NCBI GenBank assembly: GCA_003260025.2
Contig: QFZU02000063.1
Span: 124,001-188,000 of the forward strand
Length of the DNA: 64,000 bases
From: Microbispora triticiradicis
GTDB lineage: Bacteria; Actinomycetota; Actinomycetes; Streptosporangiales; Streptosporangiaceae
Direction: 5' to 3'
Made by a program: the position numbers and the translations under genes. The notes beneath the pieces are model-generated. The model worked only from the letters and a program-made list of their open reading frames with translations. It had not been told where the DNA came from and did not search any database. This document shows positions 1 to 9,800 of the stretch, one piece after another; the stretch's first letter is position 1, and every line of letters begins with the position of its first letter.

Positions 1-796
1 TTCCACTATTACTCCTGCGCGTGAGATCTACGCGGGGGAGCACTGGCAGATAGCTCGGACGCTGGTCGAGGTGGTTGGCGCCAGTGCATCGCTGTGGGTA
101 GCTTCCGCCGGCTACGGACTTATTTCCGCTGACGTCCCAATCCACGCTTATGCAGCCACTTTCGCAGCCGGGCAACCGGACTCCGTCGCTGTAGATAGTG
201 CCGGGGCTCGCACGTGGTGGCATGAATTGTCGTGCTGGCCTGGCCCGCAAGAGGGCGCGCCGCGCTCTCTGGCCGAGCTCGCTGAACGGGATCCCGATGC
301 CACGATCATTGCGGTCCTATCGGACGCCTACCTCCGCGCCTGCGTCATCGATATTCGGCGTGCTATCTCCCGGCTGGCCGACCCGGAGAATCTGTCCGTC
401 TTCGGCCCACCGGGAAGCGTGACCGGGATCGAAGAGCACATGGTCCCGGTGACGGCCGCGCTTCGTCCCCTAGTTGGCGGCAGCCTCCAAGCGCTTAATG
501 TCCGAGCAGCACGATACGTGCTCGGAGTTGCCCGAGAGGCCGGGAGCCCGCTGCGCAGGTCGCTCTTGGCGAAGTTGGCGGCCGACGCCGCCGTCGCCGC
601 GCCCGCCGATTCCGGACGCCGTGGTCCGGGCATTCGAATGAGCGACGCAGAGGTTCGCGAATTCATCCGAGGACACCTTGGTCCCGGCGCTTCGGCTACG
701 CGCCTCCTTCGTAAGCTACGCGACACGGGACGCTCTTGTGAGCAGGCCAGGTTTCGCGACCTCTTCATTACGGTTGTCGGAGAGGGGTTTCGGTGA
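1..796 (+). CDS. dpdC: DpdC-like YaaA/DUF328-family protein, 5' partial
   Basis: The frame is open from base 2, so the gene begins before the window; the GTG at 71 is internal. The visible N-terminal part reads PAREIYAGEHW, then LWVASAGYGLIS, IHAYAATF and, later, IIAVLSDAYLRAC. This pattern of a PAR.LY motif followed by an S-A-x-Y-G-L motif is what I know from YaaA/DUF328-like proteins. In Dpd islands DpdC is a DUF328 protein that converts preQ0 in DNA to the amide form dADG. The stop codon overlaps the start of the DGQHR gene at 793 and dpdA follows, which supports the assignment. The C-terminal third (about residues 150-240) is not recognised. The name rests on motif and context only. Confidence 0.6.
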   Translation, partial: STITPAREIYAGEHWQIARTLVEVVGASASLWVASAGYGLISADVPIHAYAATFAAGQPDSVAVDSAGARTWWHELSCWPGPQEGAPRSLAELAERDPDATIIAVLSDAYLRACVIDIRRAISRLADPENLSVFGPPGSVTGIEEHMVPVTAALRPLVGGSLQALNVRAARYVLGVAREAGSPLRRSLLAKLAADAAVAAPADSGRRGPGIRMSDAEVREFIRGHLGPGASATRLLRKLRDTGRSCEQARFRDLFITVVGEGFR

Positions 797-1944
797 TGGG
801 AACCTCTAGGCACGCGCAGACGCGAGAGGTTCGCGCCCTTCGCATCGTTCAGGCGAAGAATCACCCCCTGTATGTTTTTATGTTGCGGGCTGGCGAGATC
901 TTAAACTTCGCGGATATCTCACGGGTTAGCCGCGACGAGGCTGGCAAGCTAATCGGCTATCAGCGACCGCAGGTACGCAAGCACGTTAGCGAGATTGTGG
1001 AGTATTTGGACAGCGACCTGCCAATCTTCCCGAACCCGATCATCCTCGCTCTCTCCCCAGACGTGCAATTTCGCAGCACACGCGGCGGCAACCGGCATCC
1101 CGACGACAAAATTTCCGACACTGGGCGGCTCACACTGCCCGTTCCCGAGGAGGGCAGGCCAAAGCCCGCGTGGATCGTCGACGGGCAACAGCGCGCCTTG
1201 GCGCTTTCCCAGTCACGACGTAAGGACTTTCCTGTTCCAGTCACCGCGTTCGTCGCGGACTCCGTGAACCTTCAGCGTGACCAGTTCGTCCGTATCAACA
1301 ACACGAGGCCCCTGCCCCGCGGCCTCGTTACCGAGCTGCTTCCCGAGGTGGACAGCCCACTCCCGTCGCGTCTGGCTGTCCGTCAAGCACCGTCCCGGCT
1401 GTGCGACGTCCTCAACTCCGATCCGGCCTCGCCCTTCGCTGGGATGATTAAACGAGCGTCCACCCCAGGCAGGAAGTCGCAGACCGCGGTGGTCGGCGAT
1501 AGCGGAATCGTTGCCATGATCCAAGAGAGCCTGATGTCTCCATCGGGGAGCCTGTATCCGTACCGTGATATCGGCCGTTCAGAGACGGACTACGACAGCG
1601 TAATCAAGGCGCTGATCGTTTACTGGTGCGCGGTTCGTGACACATTCCCTGAAGCATGGGGGAAGCCCCCGGAGAAGAGTCGGCTTATGCACGGCACCGG
1701 GATTCGCGCCATGGGGAGGCTCATGGACCGGATCCTTGCGACGGTGGATCCCCTGCAATCCGACGCGCGGGAACGCATTTGCGCACACCTGGCGTTAGTC
1801 GCATCGTCCTGCCGCTGGACCGCAGGGTCGTGGGAGGTCCTAGGCCGGGAGTGGAACGAGATCGAGAACCTAAACAAGCACGTACAAGAGCTTTCTAACT
1901 ACCTCATCCGCGTATATCACAACGCCCGTAGGGAACTCGCGTGA
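793..1944 (+). CDS. dpdB: DGQHR-domain protein DpdB (first copy)
   Basis: A 383-residue DndB/DGQHR-family protein. The signature VDGQQR lies near residue 128, preceded by PAW and followed by FVRINNTRPLPRGL, the N-N-T-R/K-P-L-P block typical of the family. GYQRPQVRKHV near residue 52 is the upstream conserved helix. DpdB is required with DpdA to put the 7-deazaguanine base into DNA and probably acts as an ATPase or DNA-binding partner. GTG at 793 and ATG at 796 are both possible starts; both overlap the dpdC stop, and the end overlaps the dpdA start by 4 bp, so translation is coupled. A paralogue of similar length lies at 3179. Confidence 0.85.
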   Translation: MMGTSRHAQTREVRALRIVQAKNHPLYVFMLRAGEILNFADISRVSRDEAGKLIGYQRPQVRKHVSEIVEYLDSDLPIFPNPIILALSPDVQFRSTRGGNRHPDDKISDTGRLTLPVPEEGRPKPAWIVDGQQRALALSQSRRKDFPVPVTAFVADSVNLQRDQFVRINNTRPLPRGLVTELLPEVDSPLPSRLAVRQAPSRLCDVLNSDPASPFAGMIKRASTPGRKSQTAVVGDSGIVAMIQESLMSPSGSLYPYRDIGRSETDYDSVIKALIVYWCAVRDTFPEAWGKPPEKSRLMHGTGIRAMGRLMDRILATVDPLQSDARERICAHLALVASSCRWTAGSWEVLGREWNEIENLNKHVQELSNYLIRVYHNARRELA

Positions 1945-3179
1945 AGTTCTATTTTCCCGACAGTCAGGACATGGTCAGTCCAACCTATGACTTCATCAAT
2001 GACGAGTATTCTGCTCACCGAGTGCGCCAACGCGACGACTTGTACGCCCACGAGGTGATCACACCCGCCCCTTATGACGGAATCTTGGTGAGCAAGGCCA
2101 TCGTTGATGGATCCATCAAAAGTGCTGGGAAGTATTCGATGTCTCAGCGCGAGCGTCTTTACCGACTCGGGGTATCTCGATATTTTCGCTTGTCCGAGAA
2201 TGTGTGCTCTCTAGGTGATTGTGGAGCTTTCAATTACGCTAGCGAAGAGGAGCCGCCCTACTCTGTCGACAATGTGCTCGACTTCTACGAACGATGCGGA
2301 TTCGATTCAGGTGTCAGCGTCGACCACGTGATCTTGGATTATGATCCGGACGTCTCAGATAGGGAGGCGAATCCGGCCTGGGTGCGGCGTAGGGAGATTT
2401 CGCTCCGCTACGCAGAGGATTTCCTGGAAGCGGTCGAAGCGAGGGGAAATCAGATCGAACCACTAGGTGCCGCACAAGGCTGGAGCCCTGCGAGTTATGC
2501 CTACAGCGTTCAGCGCTTACAGGAGATGGGCTATCGGCGCATCGCTCTGGGGGGTATGGTCCCTCTGAAGACCGACGAAATCATAGCTTGCCTCCAAGAG
2601 GTCGATAAGGTGCGTCATCCCGAGACGGGATTGCACCTGCTGGGCATCACGCGAGTGGCCTCGATGGAAGAGTTTGCCTGCTACGGCGTGACGAGTTTCG
2701 ACAGTACATCTCCATTCAAGCAGTCCTTCAAGGATGCTCGAAATAATTATCATACCCTCACTGATGCGTATAGTGCTATCCGTGTTCCCCAGGTGGATGG
2801 AAACCCTGATCTAAAACGCCGCGTCCTTTCTGGCGCTGTCTCCCAGACGGAATTGAAGTCTATCGAGCGGGAATGCCTGCGTCGGTTGAGGGACTTCGAC
2901 CGAGGTGCTTCCTCGATCGACGATGTGCTCTCCGTGCTCAGTGAATATGAACCGCTGGCTGATCCGAAGAAGAAGACGCGAATCCCATCTTATCGCCGTA
3001 CACTTGAGGCAAAGCCTTGGCAGTCATGCCCCTGCGACCTCTGTCGGAAGCTGGGTGTCGAGATCATCATCTTCCGCGGAACCGAGCGGAACAAGAGTCG
3101 CGGATTCCATAATCTCGGCGTGCTGAGAGAAAAGATGCATCGCATCGATGTGCGCCCCGTTGTTCAGGAGGTCCACTAG
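1941..3179 (+). CDS. dpdA: DNA 7-deazaguanine transglycosylase DpdA
   Basis: A 412-residue member of the tRNA-guanine transglycosylase (TGT) superfamily. By family knowledge DpdA exchanges guanine in DNA for preQ0. Visible features: GDCGAFNY with Asp93 matching the TGT DSGGFQ acid/base motif; IALGGMVPLK near 201-210 matching the TGT glycine loop; TSFDSTSPF with Asp254 as the expected nucleophile; and a zinc site made of Cys363, Cys365, Cys368 (CPCDLC) and His390 (RGFHNL). All catalytic and metal positions are present, so it should be active. GTG start at 1941 overlaps the upstream DGQHR gene by 4 bp and the stop overlaps the next GTG by one base. Base composition is less GC-rich than in the right half of the window. 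Confidence 0.9.
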   Translation: MKFYFPDSQDMVSPTYDFINDEYSAHRVRQRDDLYAHEVITPAPYDGILVSKAIVDGSIKSAGKYSMSQRERLYRLGVSRYFRLSENVCSLGDCGAFNYASEEEPPYSVDNVLDFYERCGFDSGVSVDHVILDYDPDVSDREANPAWVRRREISLRYAEDFLEAVEARGNQIEPLGAAQGWSPASYAYSVQRLQEMGYRRIALGGMVPLKTDEIIACLQEVDKVRHPETGLHLLGITRVASMEEFACYGVTSFDSTSPFKQSFKDARNNYHTLTDAYSAIRVPQVDGNPDLKRRVLSGAVSQTELKSIERECLRRLRDFDRGASSIDDVLSVLSEYEPLADPKKKTRIPSYRRTLEAKPWQSCPCDLCRKLGVEIIIFRGTERNKSRGFHNLGVLREKMHRIDVRPVVQEVH

Positions 3180-4324
3180 TGGCCGATCGGTATACACTCC
3201 GCCTTCCCGCGCTCGAGGTCAGGCAGGGTTCGCGACGCATCTACTGCTTCGCGGTAGACGGCAAACGGCTGCACGAGTTCACGGCTGTTTCTCGGATCAG
3301 GCGTGACCCAGAGGAGGCGCTGCATGGCTACCAGCGACCCGAGGTTGCCAACCACATTCGCGCGATCCGCCGGTACCTCGAGTCGGACCACGCCATACTG
3401 CCAAACGCGCTGGTGCTGGCCTTCGACCACCGAGTCAGGTTCGAGCCGGCCGCTACCACGCAGTCGAGCGTGGCCTATTCTGTACCCGGCGAGCTGCTTG
3501 TACCGATCGATGAGGCTCAGTCTGAGGAGGACAAGCCCGCGTGGTTGGTGGATGGCCAGCAGCGCAGCGCGGCTATCAGAGACGCTGACGTCGACGAATT
3601 CCCTGTGGCTGCAGTGGCGTTCATTGCCGACGGTGAGGCTGAGCAACGGTCGCAGTTTATCCTCGTGAATAACACGAAGCCACTTCCTAAAGGCCTGATT
3701 CACGAGTTGTTGCCGGATACGAGCGGGCATTTGCCTCCCTCGTACGCCCGTCGCCAATTGCCGGCCGAGTTGATGACTCGGCTTAACGGGACCTTTCATG
3801 GCCCGTTCTATCGCACGATTGCGACCCCAACCTCGCCGGACGGCTACATAAAGGACAACAGCGTCCTTAAGATGATTGAACACAGCCTCTATGAGGGCGC
3901 CCTGTACCAGTACCGGGATCCCTCCGATGGCAGCGGCGATGTCGAGATGATGCTGCGCCACCTAAACACCTTCTGGGGCCTGGTCCGAGACGTTTTCCCC
4001 GAGGCCTGGAAACTAGCCCCTCGCAAATCCCGCCTCACTCACGGGGTTGGAATCCAGGCGATGGGCTTCATCATGGACCGGCTGACTGAACATCTGCCCG
4101 CGGACTCGGTGGATACTCATGTCGTTAGAAAGTCCCTGCAGCGCATTCGGAACTTCGCTCAGTGGACATCGGGTACATGGAATTTTGGCGAGCATGGCGT
4201 GCGCCGGTGGAACAGCCTGCAAAACACTCCCGCTGACGTCCGTCTGCTTACTGACTATTTGATCCGTGTCATCGACGGCAAGGAGGTCCATCTCCTTAGC
4301 GAAGGGACTGGCAAGGATATTTGA
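3179..4324 (+). CDS. dpdB: DGQHR-domain protein DpdB (second copy)
   Basis: A 381-residue DGQHR protein collinear with the product at 793-1944: GYQRPEVANHI, then PAWLVDGQQRSAA, then VNNTKPLPKGL, a central LVRDVFPEAW and a final YLIRVI. The two are clearly paralogous over the full length but well diverged, so this is not a recent duplication. GTG at 3179 shares one base with the dpdA stop. It is the last gene of the forward operon and converges with dpdD across only 31 bp. The two copies may form a heteromer or recognise different targets; this is inference. Confidence 0.85.
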   Translation: MADRYTLRLPALEVRQGSRRIYCFAVDGKRLHEFTAVSRIRRDPEEALHGYQRPEVANHIRAIRRYLESDHAILPNALVLAFDHRVRFEPAATTQSSVAYSVPGELLVPIDEAQSEEDKPAWLVDGQQRSAAIRDADVDEFPVAAVAFIADGEAEQRSQFILVNNTKPLPKGLIHELLPDTSGHLPPSYARRQLPAELMTRLNGTFHGPFYRTIATPTSPDGYIKDNSVLKMIEHSLYEGALYQYRDPSDGSGDVEMMLRHLNTFWGLVRDVFPEAWKLAPRKSRLTHGVGIQAMGFIMDRLTEHLPADSVDTHVVRKSLQRIRNFAQWTSGTWNFGEHGVRRWNSLQNTPADVRLLTDYLIRVIDGKEVHLLSEGTGKDI

Positions 4325-4355
4325 CCCTCGGTTGGCGACTGATTAGGAGTCAGCG

Positions 4356-6356
4356 TTATCGCCCGGCCAGTAGACCGGTCATTGCAGCCCGGAAGAGTGA
4401 TGCGGAACCGCTCCCTTCCGCATAAGTAATCTCAGCGTTCTTGGCGTTCTCGATGATGAACCCAGTTGCTGCATGTTTGGCGCACCTGGTCGCAAGTACG
4501 ACTACGTTGGCATTCCGCGCCTTTTGTTTTAGTGCGATGCTCCCTACCTTGTCGTGGGAGAGAGTGATCCGGAGGCCGGGGATTCGGCGCTCGAGTGCGC
4601 CTGCAGTTCGCGCTAGGACAGCCTCGTCTAGGGAGTAGAGGAGTACTGATCGTCCATCCAGGTCATTGTATGGAATATCTTCCTCAAGAGTTTCTTCCTG
4701 TCCCCAGTCGAGTGGAAGGCCCAATTCCTTGGACAGTTGGCGAGCGAAGGGGAGGACGGAGTCCTCCAACCGAGCCTGGTACCGATGAAGTGGCGTAAGT
4801 AGTGCCACAGCCAAATTCAGGCGGGCGCTTTCATCTGGGCAAGCAGAGAGGACCAATCGGTCGGCGAAGTCTAGGGCAGCAATCGCATTCTCAGGGGACA
4901 CCCACTGAGCACAACTGTCCCGCAGTTCTTCGAGCAGGGAACGATAGGTCTCGGCGGAGGGTGCTGAGCGCAGGAAGATTTCCGTGAGGGCTTGGAGAGT
5001 TACCAGCTCTCCCGGTGAAAACTTCTCAAAGGTGAGTGCATAGGTGATGAATTCGCGAATTACATCGGGTGCGGGAGATCCTTGGCCTAATGCTTCGATG
5101 ACTGCTCCTACCGCCATCCAGGCTCGGCTCCAGGACAAATCATCGAAGCTGGCAAGTAGGTGAGACAGTTCTTCGTCGGATTCTGACGGGGACGGCCAGG
5201 CACTCCATCCTTCACTGCGGATTAAACTTACTGCTTCAGGACGTCCCAGGGCGAGTTTCTTGAACAGTTCATCCCACGAATCCGGTGCAAGTGTATCGTT
5301 CGCGGTTGGAACAGCAGTTTGATCCACTTCAGCCGGTTCGACCAGGTGAGGAGTGGGGCCATGCTGGCTCAGGCTCGGTGCCATCAAGGCGAGGGCTTCT
5401 TCCCACAGGGCCTTGGGGATCGATCCTACGCGGCCGCTCCGGCGTAACTCGTCAATAACTCTGCTCGATTGGGGAATATCGCCTCTGGCCACTGCCGCCG
5501 TTAGTAGGACAGTGACGGCCTCATCTCCGTAGAGGCCGGCGCCTTCTTTGACGGGCAGGAGAAGATTGACGTCACGAAGCCGATTGTAGGCCTCGGCAGT
5601 ATCACCGTGGCTCAGCGGCCCAGCCAAGGCCGTGCTGTGCACCGCGTTGAGGACGGCCTCCTTCACGGGATGCGGTGGGTCTTGCCTCAGTACCTCGGCG
5701 AGGCCGTCCAAAGCCAGGAGTTCGCGGCTAAGGCCAAGTCGGTCGAGCCGCTTGATGCGCAAGTGAGCAAGATTCGTAGCGCTTATCCCGCCCCGCGCGG
5801 CGATCTGTTCAAGCGCGGACTTAGAGGACTCCACACCACCGGCGGCCAGGGCTGCTTCGAATTCGGCGAGAAGCCGTCCAAGCGGTCTCGCCACGGCCCA
5901 TGATCTGCTCGGCCTTCTGGCAACGGTGCTCTGCATCAATTCGAGTGACGTGCGCAGGTTCGCCCGATGGTGCTTATTGGAGCTAGTGCGGACCTTGAAC
6001 GCCGCACTAGGCCAGGCGATTTCGATCACTGCGGCGTCAACTGGATCCTGCGGATCAAGGAGCGTTGGAATATTGTCGCCGCCGGTGCTGTAACTCGGAC
6101 CTGCGAACGCCCGGATGAGTTCCCTTATCTGAGCGATCTCTGCAGGTGATCTGGCGATGACGTACATGGTGAAGTCATCGATGTGCGACTGGTATCGAGG
6201 CAATACAATCGGGGCGTCAGTTCCGCTGCGCAGGTTATCGAGGAACGGCCTGATGGTGTTGCGCCAGGCGCCTGCATCGTTCCCATCTCCGAAGAACCGT
6301 CTAAGAAAGTCCTCGACGCTGACGGACTGCTCCTTGGGGAGGGCATCGCCGGTCAC
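4356..6356 (-). CDS. dpdD: Dpd system protein DpdD
   Basis: An approximately 666-residue protein with no motif I can name. I assign DpdD by position (last gene of the E-F-G-H-I-J-K-D operon) and by size, since all other Dpd proteins are accounted for. The N-terminus (FLRRFFGDGNDAGAW) is followed by a long, mostly helical middle part, and the C-terminal 150 residues alternate strands and helices (RSVLLYSLDE, GIRITLSHDK-like, NVVVLATRCAKHAATGFI), which could be a Rossmann-like domain. The GTG at 6356 overlaps the dpdK stop and has AAGGAG about 6 bp upstream, so I prefer it to the GTG at 6371. DpdD belongs to the restriction half of the system in current models. Confidence 0.65.
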   Translation of the reverse strand: MTGDALPKEQSVSVEDFLRRFFGDGNDAGAWRNTIRPFLDNLRSGTDAPIVLPRYQSHIDDFTMYVIARSPAEIAQIRELIRAFAGPSYSTGGDNIPTLLDPQDPVDAAVIEIAWPSAAFKVRTSSNKHHRANLRTSLELMQSTVARRPSRSWAVARPLGRLLAEFEAALAAGGVESSKSALEQIAARGGISATNLAHLRIKRLDRLGLSRELLALDGLAEVLRQDPPHPVKEAVLNAVHSTALAGPLSHGDTAEAYNRLRDVNLLLPVKEGAGLYGDEAVTVLLTAAVARGDIPQSSRVIDELRRSGRVGSIPKALWEEALALMAPSLSQHGPTPHLVEPAEVDQTAVPTANDTLAPDSWDELFKKLALGRPEAVSLIRSEGWSAWPSPSESDEELSHLLASFDDLSWSRAWMAVGAVIEALGQGSPAPDVIREFITYALTFEKFSPGELVTLQALTEIFLRSAPSAETYRSLLEELRDSCAQWVSPENAIAALDFADRLVLSACPDESARLNLAVALLTPLHRYQARLEDSVLPFARQLSKELGLPLDWGQEETLEEDIPYNDLDGRSVLLYSLDEAVLARTAGALERRIPGLRITLSHDKVGSIALKQKARNANVVVLATRCAKHAATGFIIENAKNAEITYAEGSGSASLFRAAMTGLLAGR

Positions 6357-6877
6357 GCTTGCTCCTTCCACCGCTCCGCGAAGTCCAGCTGCGCCTGAGC
6401 CACGGCCGGATCATCGACCCGGTATGTTACGGACTCCTCGTTGTCTCCCAAACCGCTGATCGTAAAGTTCATGGATCCGGTGAGCATCCAGTTCCGTCCG
6501 CACAGGGTCTTCTCGTGAACTTTGGGATCAAAGGTTATATAGAGGTGACGTTTGTCCGCCACTGCGGCCCGAAGTCGATTCACGAAGGCGTGGTTATGCT
6601 GGTCGGGGCGGGTCACCACATGAAGCTGTGCGCCAGCCGCAGCGATCAAGTTAAGCAGATCGGAGAGTTGACACATCGCCGGTGGGTCATCCCCAAGCAG
6701 CCCATCTAGGGTGCCGTGTCTGTTGTCCAGTACCTCCACGTCAGTAATCCATCCAGATACGAGCCAAAGTTTAGGTCCCGGATGGATGAGTTCGGCTAGC
6801 AGCGCAGTGCTCAGTATGGAATCGGCGCGTAATCCCATCCGATTGCCTGTCCGTACGGTTCGTTCTAGACGCGTCAC
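6353..6877 (-). CDS. dpdK: PLD-family protein DpdK
   Basis: A 174-residue phospholipase D-superfamily protein, short enough to hold a single half-site. The motif VHEKTLCGRNWMLTGSMNFT contains His121, Lys123 and the GSMN turn, but the Asp expected five residues after the lysine is replaced by Arg128, so the HKD motif is incomplete. One-motif PLD nucleases work as dimers, and the family in defence islands is usually a DNase; that this one cuts DNA is inference. GTG at 6877 overlaps the dpdJ stop (TAGTG) and the end overlaps dpdD by 4 bp. Confidence 0.8.
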   Translation of the reverse strand: MTRLERTVRTGNRMGLRADSILSTALLAELIHPGPKLWLVSGWITDVEVLDNRHGTLDGLLGDDPPAMCQLSDLLNLIAAAGAQLHVVTRPDQHNHAFVNRLRAAVADKRHLYITFDPKVHEKTLCGRNWMLTGSMNFTISGLGDNEESVTYRVDDPAVAQAQLDFAERWKEQA

Positions 6878-9800
6878 TACTCCGCCTCTCGTAGCACTAC
6901 TCGGGTGATGAATTGGTTTCCGCTCCGGGTCACGTTCTCCAGTTCTCCATAGATCCGGAGTACGTCGCGGTCCACTGGGATGGCCGGAATCTTGGCTATC
7001 GCCTCGCTCAGGCTGCGGCGGTCACCAGCAGGGCAGACCAAGTCAACGGCCCCGGCCTCGGCCATGACCTTCTGATATCGCTGTTCCCATCCGGGCTCTG
7101 TCAACTCGATCCGAGGTAGCCGCTCGTCGTGCGCCGTCTCCACGAGCAGCCGATCGAGGAATGCCGGCCTCGCGGGGTCGGTGTACGGATGATAATGATG
7201 CAGGTGATGACTGCGAGCCCGTGCGCCGCGCGGCCACATCAGGCTGAACGCCTGGTCCGCTCTCAGCGGCTGCCGACTCACCCTCAGGTCGCCAGAGCCG
7301 ATCGCGTAGGCGATTACACGGGCATCGACCTCGAAGGCGAGCCGCTGCTCTAAAGCCGCCCACTCGTCGATAATCCGCAGGGCTGTCTCATCGGTTTCCG
7401 GATTGCTGCCCGGGCGCAGCAGTCGGGTCGACAGTGTAGCCACCGCAGCGTGTCGAGGAATTCCGTCGAGTTCGGTCCATGCCTTTCGCAAATCCCGGAG
7501 GGCGCAATCGGCTTCTGCCGCAGATCTTGAGTTGCGCATAGCCGCGATGGCGGCGGCTGCTGATCCCCCAGGTGACTCTGTCACCACATGCCTTAGGAGC
7601 CGCGTCACGGTCGCGTCGATGTACTCGTACTCGTTCGGTCGTAGAGCGCCGGAGACGAGCGACCAGAACCTCTGGGGGGCGGCAGCGTAGAACCGAACCA
7701 GATGCTCAACGACCCCGAGCCCGCCGATCGACGTCTCGGTCAGCCAGATCGTGTCTGCTGAACCCTGCGTAGCTCCCGGCACGATATCGATGATGAGATC
7801 CCTCTCCTGTGCATCGGGACAAGCGCGAAGTGCCGCAGCGAGTACCGCAGCGCCGAAGGTGTCCCGGTATGCGCGTCGGGCCCAATCTTCAGTACGAGCG
7901 GCCACATCCTCGGCTGTGAGGAGTTGACCGGCTCGGTCGAGAGCGGCGACCACCCTGTCATCGTGACTAAGTTCAGTTAGCTCCTCTACGAGACGGGTAG
8001 TGGCTTGGCTCTCAGACGACTCGTCCTCTCGATACAGCACACTGAGAATTTTGGCGAGATCGTCGCGCCAGGAACCGTCTGCGAGTGCAGTTCGGATCTG
8101 CTCCGGGTTTCGGGCGGTGTCAAGTCCGGCAAGCGAGAAGGCAGTGAAGTAAATCAGGGCGAGCCAGTCTCGCTTGAAGGTATTGGCGACCTCGGCAAGG
8201 TGTTGATCTTCAGCCACCGCACGGAAGAATACCTGTGAACGCCACTTGGGGGATGACAGATACTCCTGAACCCGAGGATTAGTTAAGTCTACTGGGTCTA
8301 GTTCGATGCGAATTGCGTCAACCTCGAGGCTGAATCCGAGAGCGGCAGGCCGACCCTGAAAGGTATACCGCACGCTACGACGTTCGCTGGAACGTCGGTA
8401 GATAATGTCGCAGTCGGCCCCGTAGGTCATCCGGCGCACCTCGATCGGATTGCCGGCCGCATGTGTGGAAAAACCGATGCGGATGTGTTGTTGCCACGAG
8501 TAGGGGCCTACGACGTCATCGTCGTTGGGCGGGGCGTTATCAGGTACGACGATCTGTGTGCCCCATTGTGGGGACCCCTGGGACTGGTCGACGATATCGG
8601 GCGGAGGCGGATGAAGACGAATCCGGAATGGACGCAAGATCACCAGGTCGGTAGAACTCGGTTCATAGGGGCGCCATTCGCCTTCCAAGTGAGCCTCAGG
8701 AATGAGTGCTTCCGTGAGTTCGATCTCATCACCGTTTTGAGGGATAGGGATCCAAGTACGATGCTCGTCGTGCCTGTATCCGTATCGTCGGCTGACCCGG
8801 CCTGGAACCGCTTCACGGAGCGCTCTGGCCACGGGCAGGCGCTCATCGCCGTTACCGGTCTCAAAAGGCAGTTCGAACTCAACCTCGGGGAGGTTGAGCG
8901 GATCGAATAGCGAACGCGTCACGAACTCGGGAAGCATCGAGCCTGGCGCGGCCCCCGGGTCGTTTCGCAGTGGCTCCCACCCAGTACGGAGTCGGCGGAG
9001 CGCTGTAGGAACAACAGCCAGGAGCAATGAGCGTGGCTGCTCCCAGAGCAGCGCCTGCGCTTCGTCCGCGCTCACCTGCAGGGCCGCCTGCAGATGACGA
9101 GCCAGTCGGTCCGAGAAATCATTGTGCGTAAGAAGCTTCTCCAACCGATCGACAAGCCACTGACGGGCTGCGACCTTCGCCGGGTCGAGACGACCGTAGG
9201 GCGCGGTGAGGAGAGCGCGAGGATCGTCCCATGGGTGCACGCGCTGGAGGTCCCGGCTGAGCCAGTCAAGTAGTGCCTGGCTGGCTTGGATCTTAAGCAC
9301 GTACCGATTGCGGATCGGAAGGCTACGAGCTGTGATTTCCGGGGCGAAAAGGGTTTCGTAACCCTGATAGCTCAGGCGGTCGCGCCCGAAGTCCGACAGT
9401 GTCACGACGGTGATAGGACGGGTGCCGCGTGATCGGCCTGCCCGGCCCCGGCGCTGGATGAAGGCCGCCGCATCATGCGGTGCCTTGTGCTGCATCACTA
9501 GTCCGACGCGGGGATCGTTGAACCCGACTTCAAGAGAGGCCGTTGCCACAGTCAGGTGGGCGTTGAGGTCCACGCCGGCGTCCTGTGAGGAGGTCCGCCC
9601 GATCTGCAGCGCCCCAGTCAGCAATCCGGGGTCGAGATGGTGTCCGATCTTCTCGATGAGGTCCCAGGACTGTCCCTCGCCATAACGCACCGAGTGCTGA
9701 GGAAGTTCTGGCGACCGGAGACCGGCGAGCACGTGCCCCTGTCGTTGAAAGCCGTTCCGTGCTTGGCGGCCCTCGGCGTGCCGCAAATTGTTGTAAAAGC

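Noticed and set aside
4325-4355. Bidirectional terminator between the two dpd operons
   Set aside because: Only a weak GACT/AGTC hairpin is visible in the 31-bp gap; not strong enough to call.
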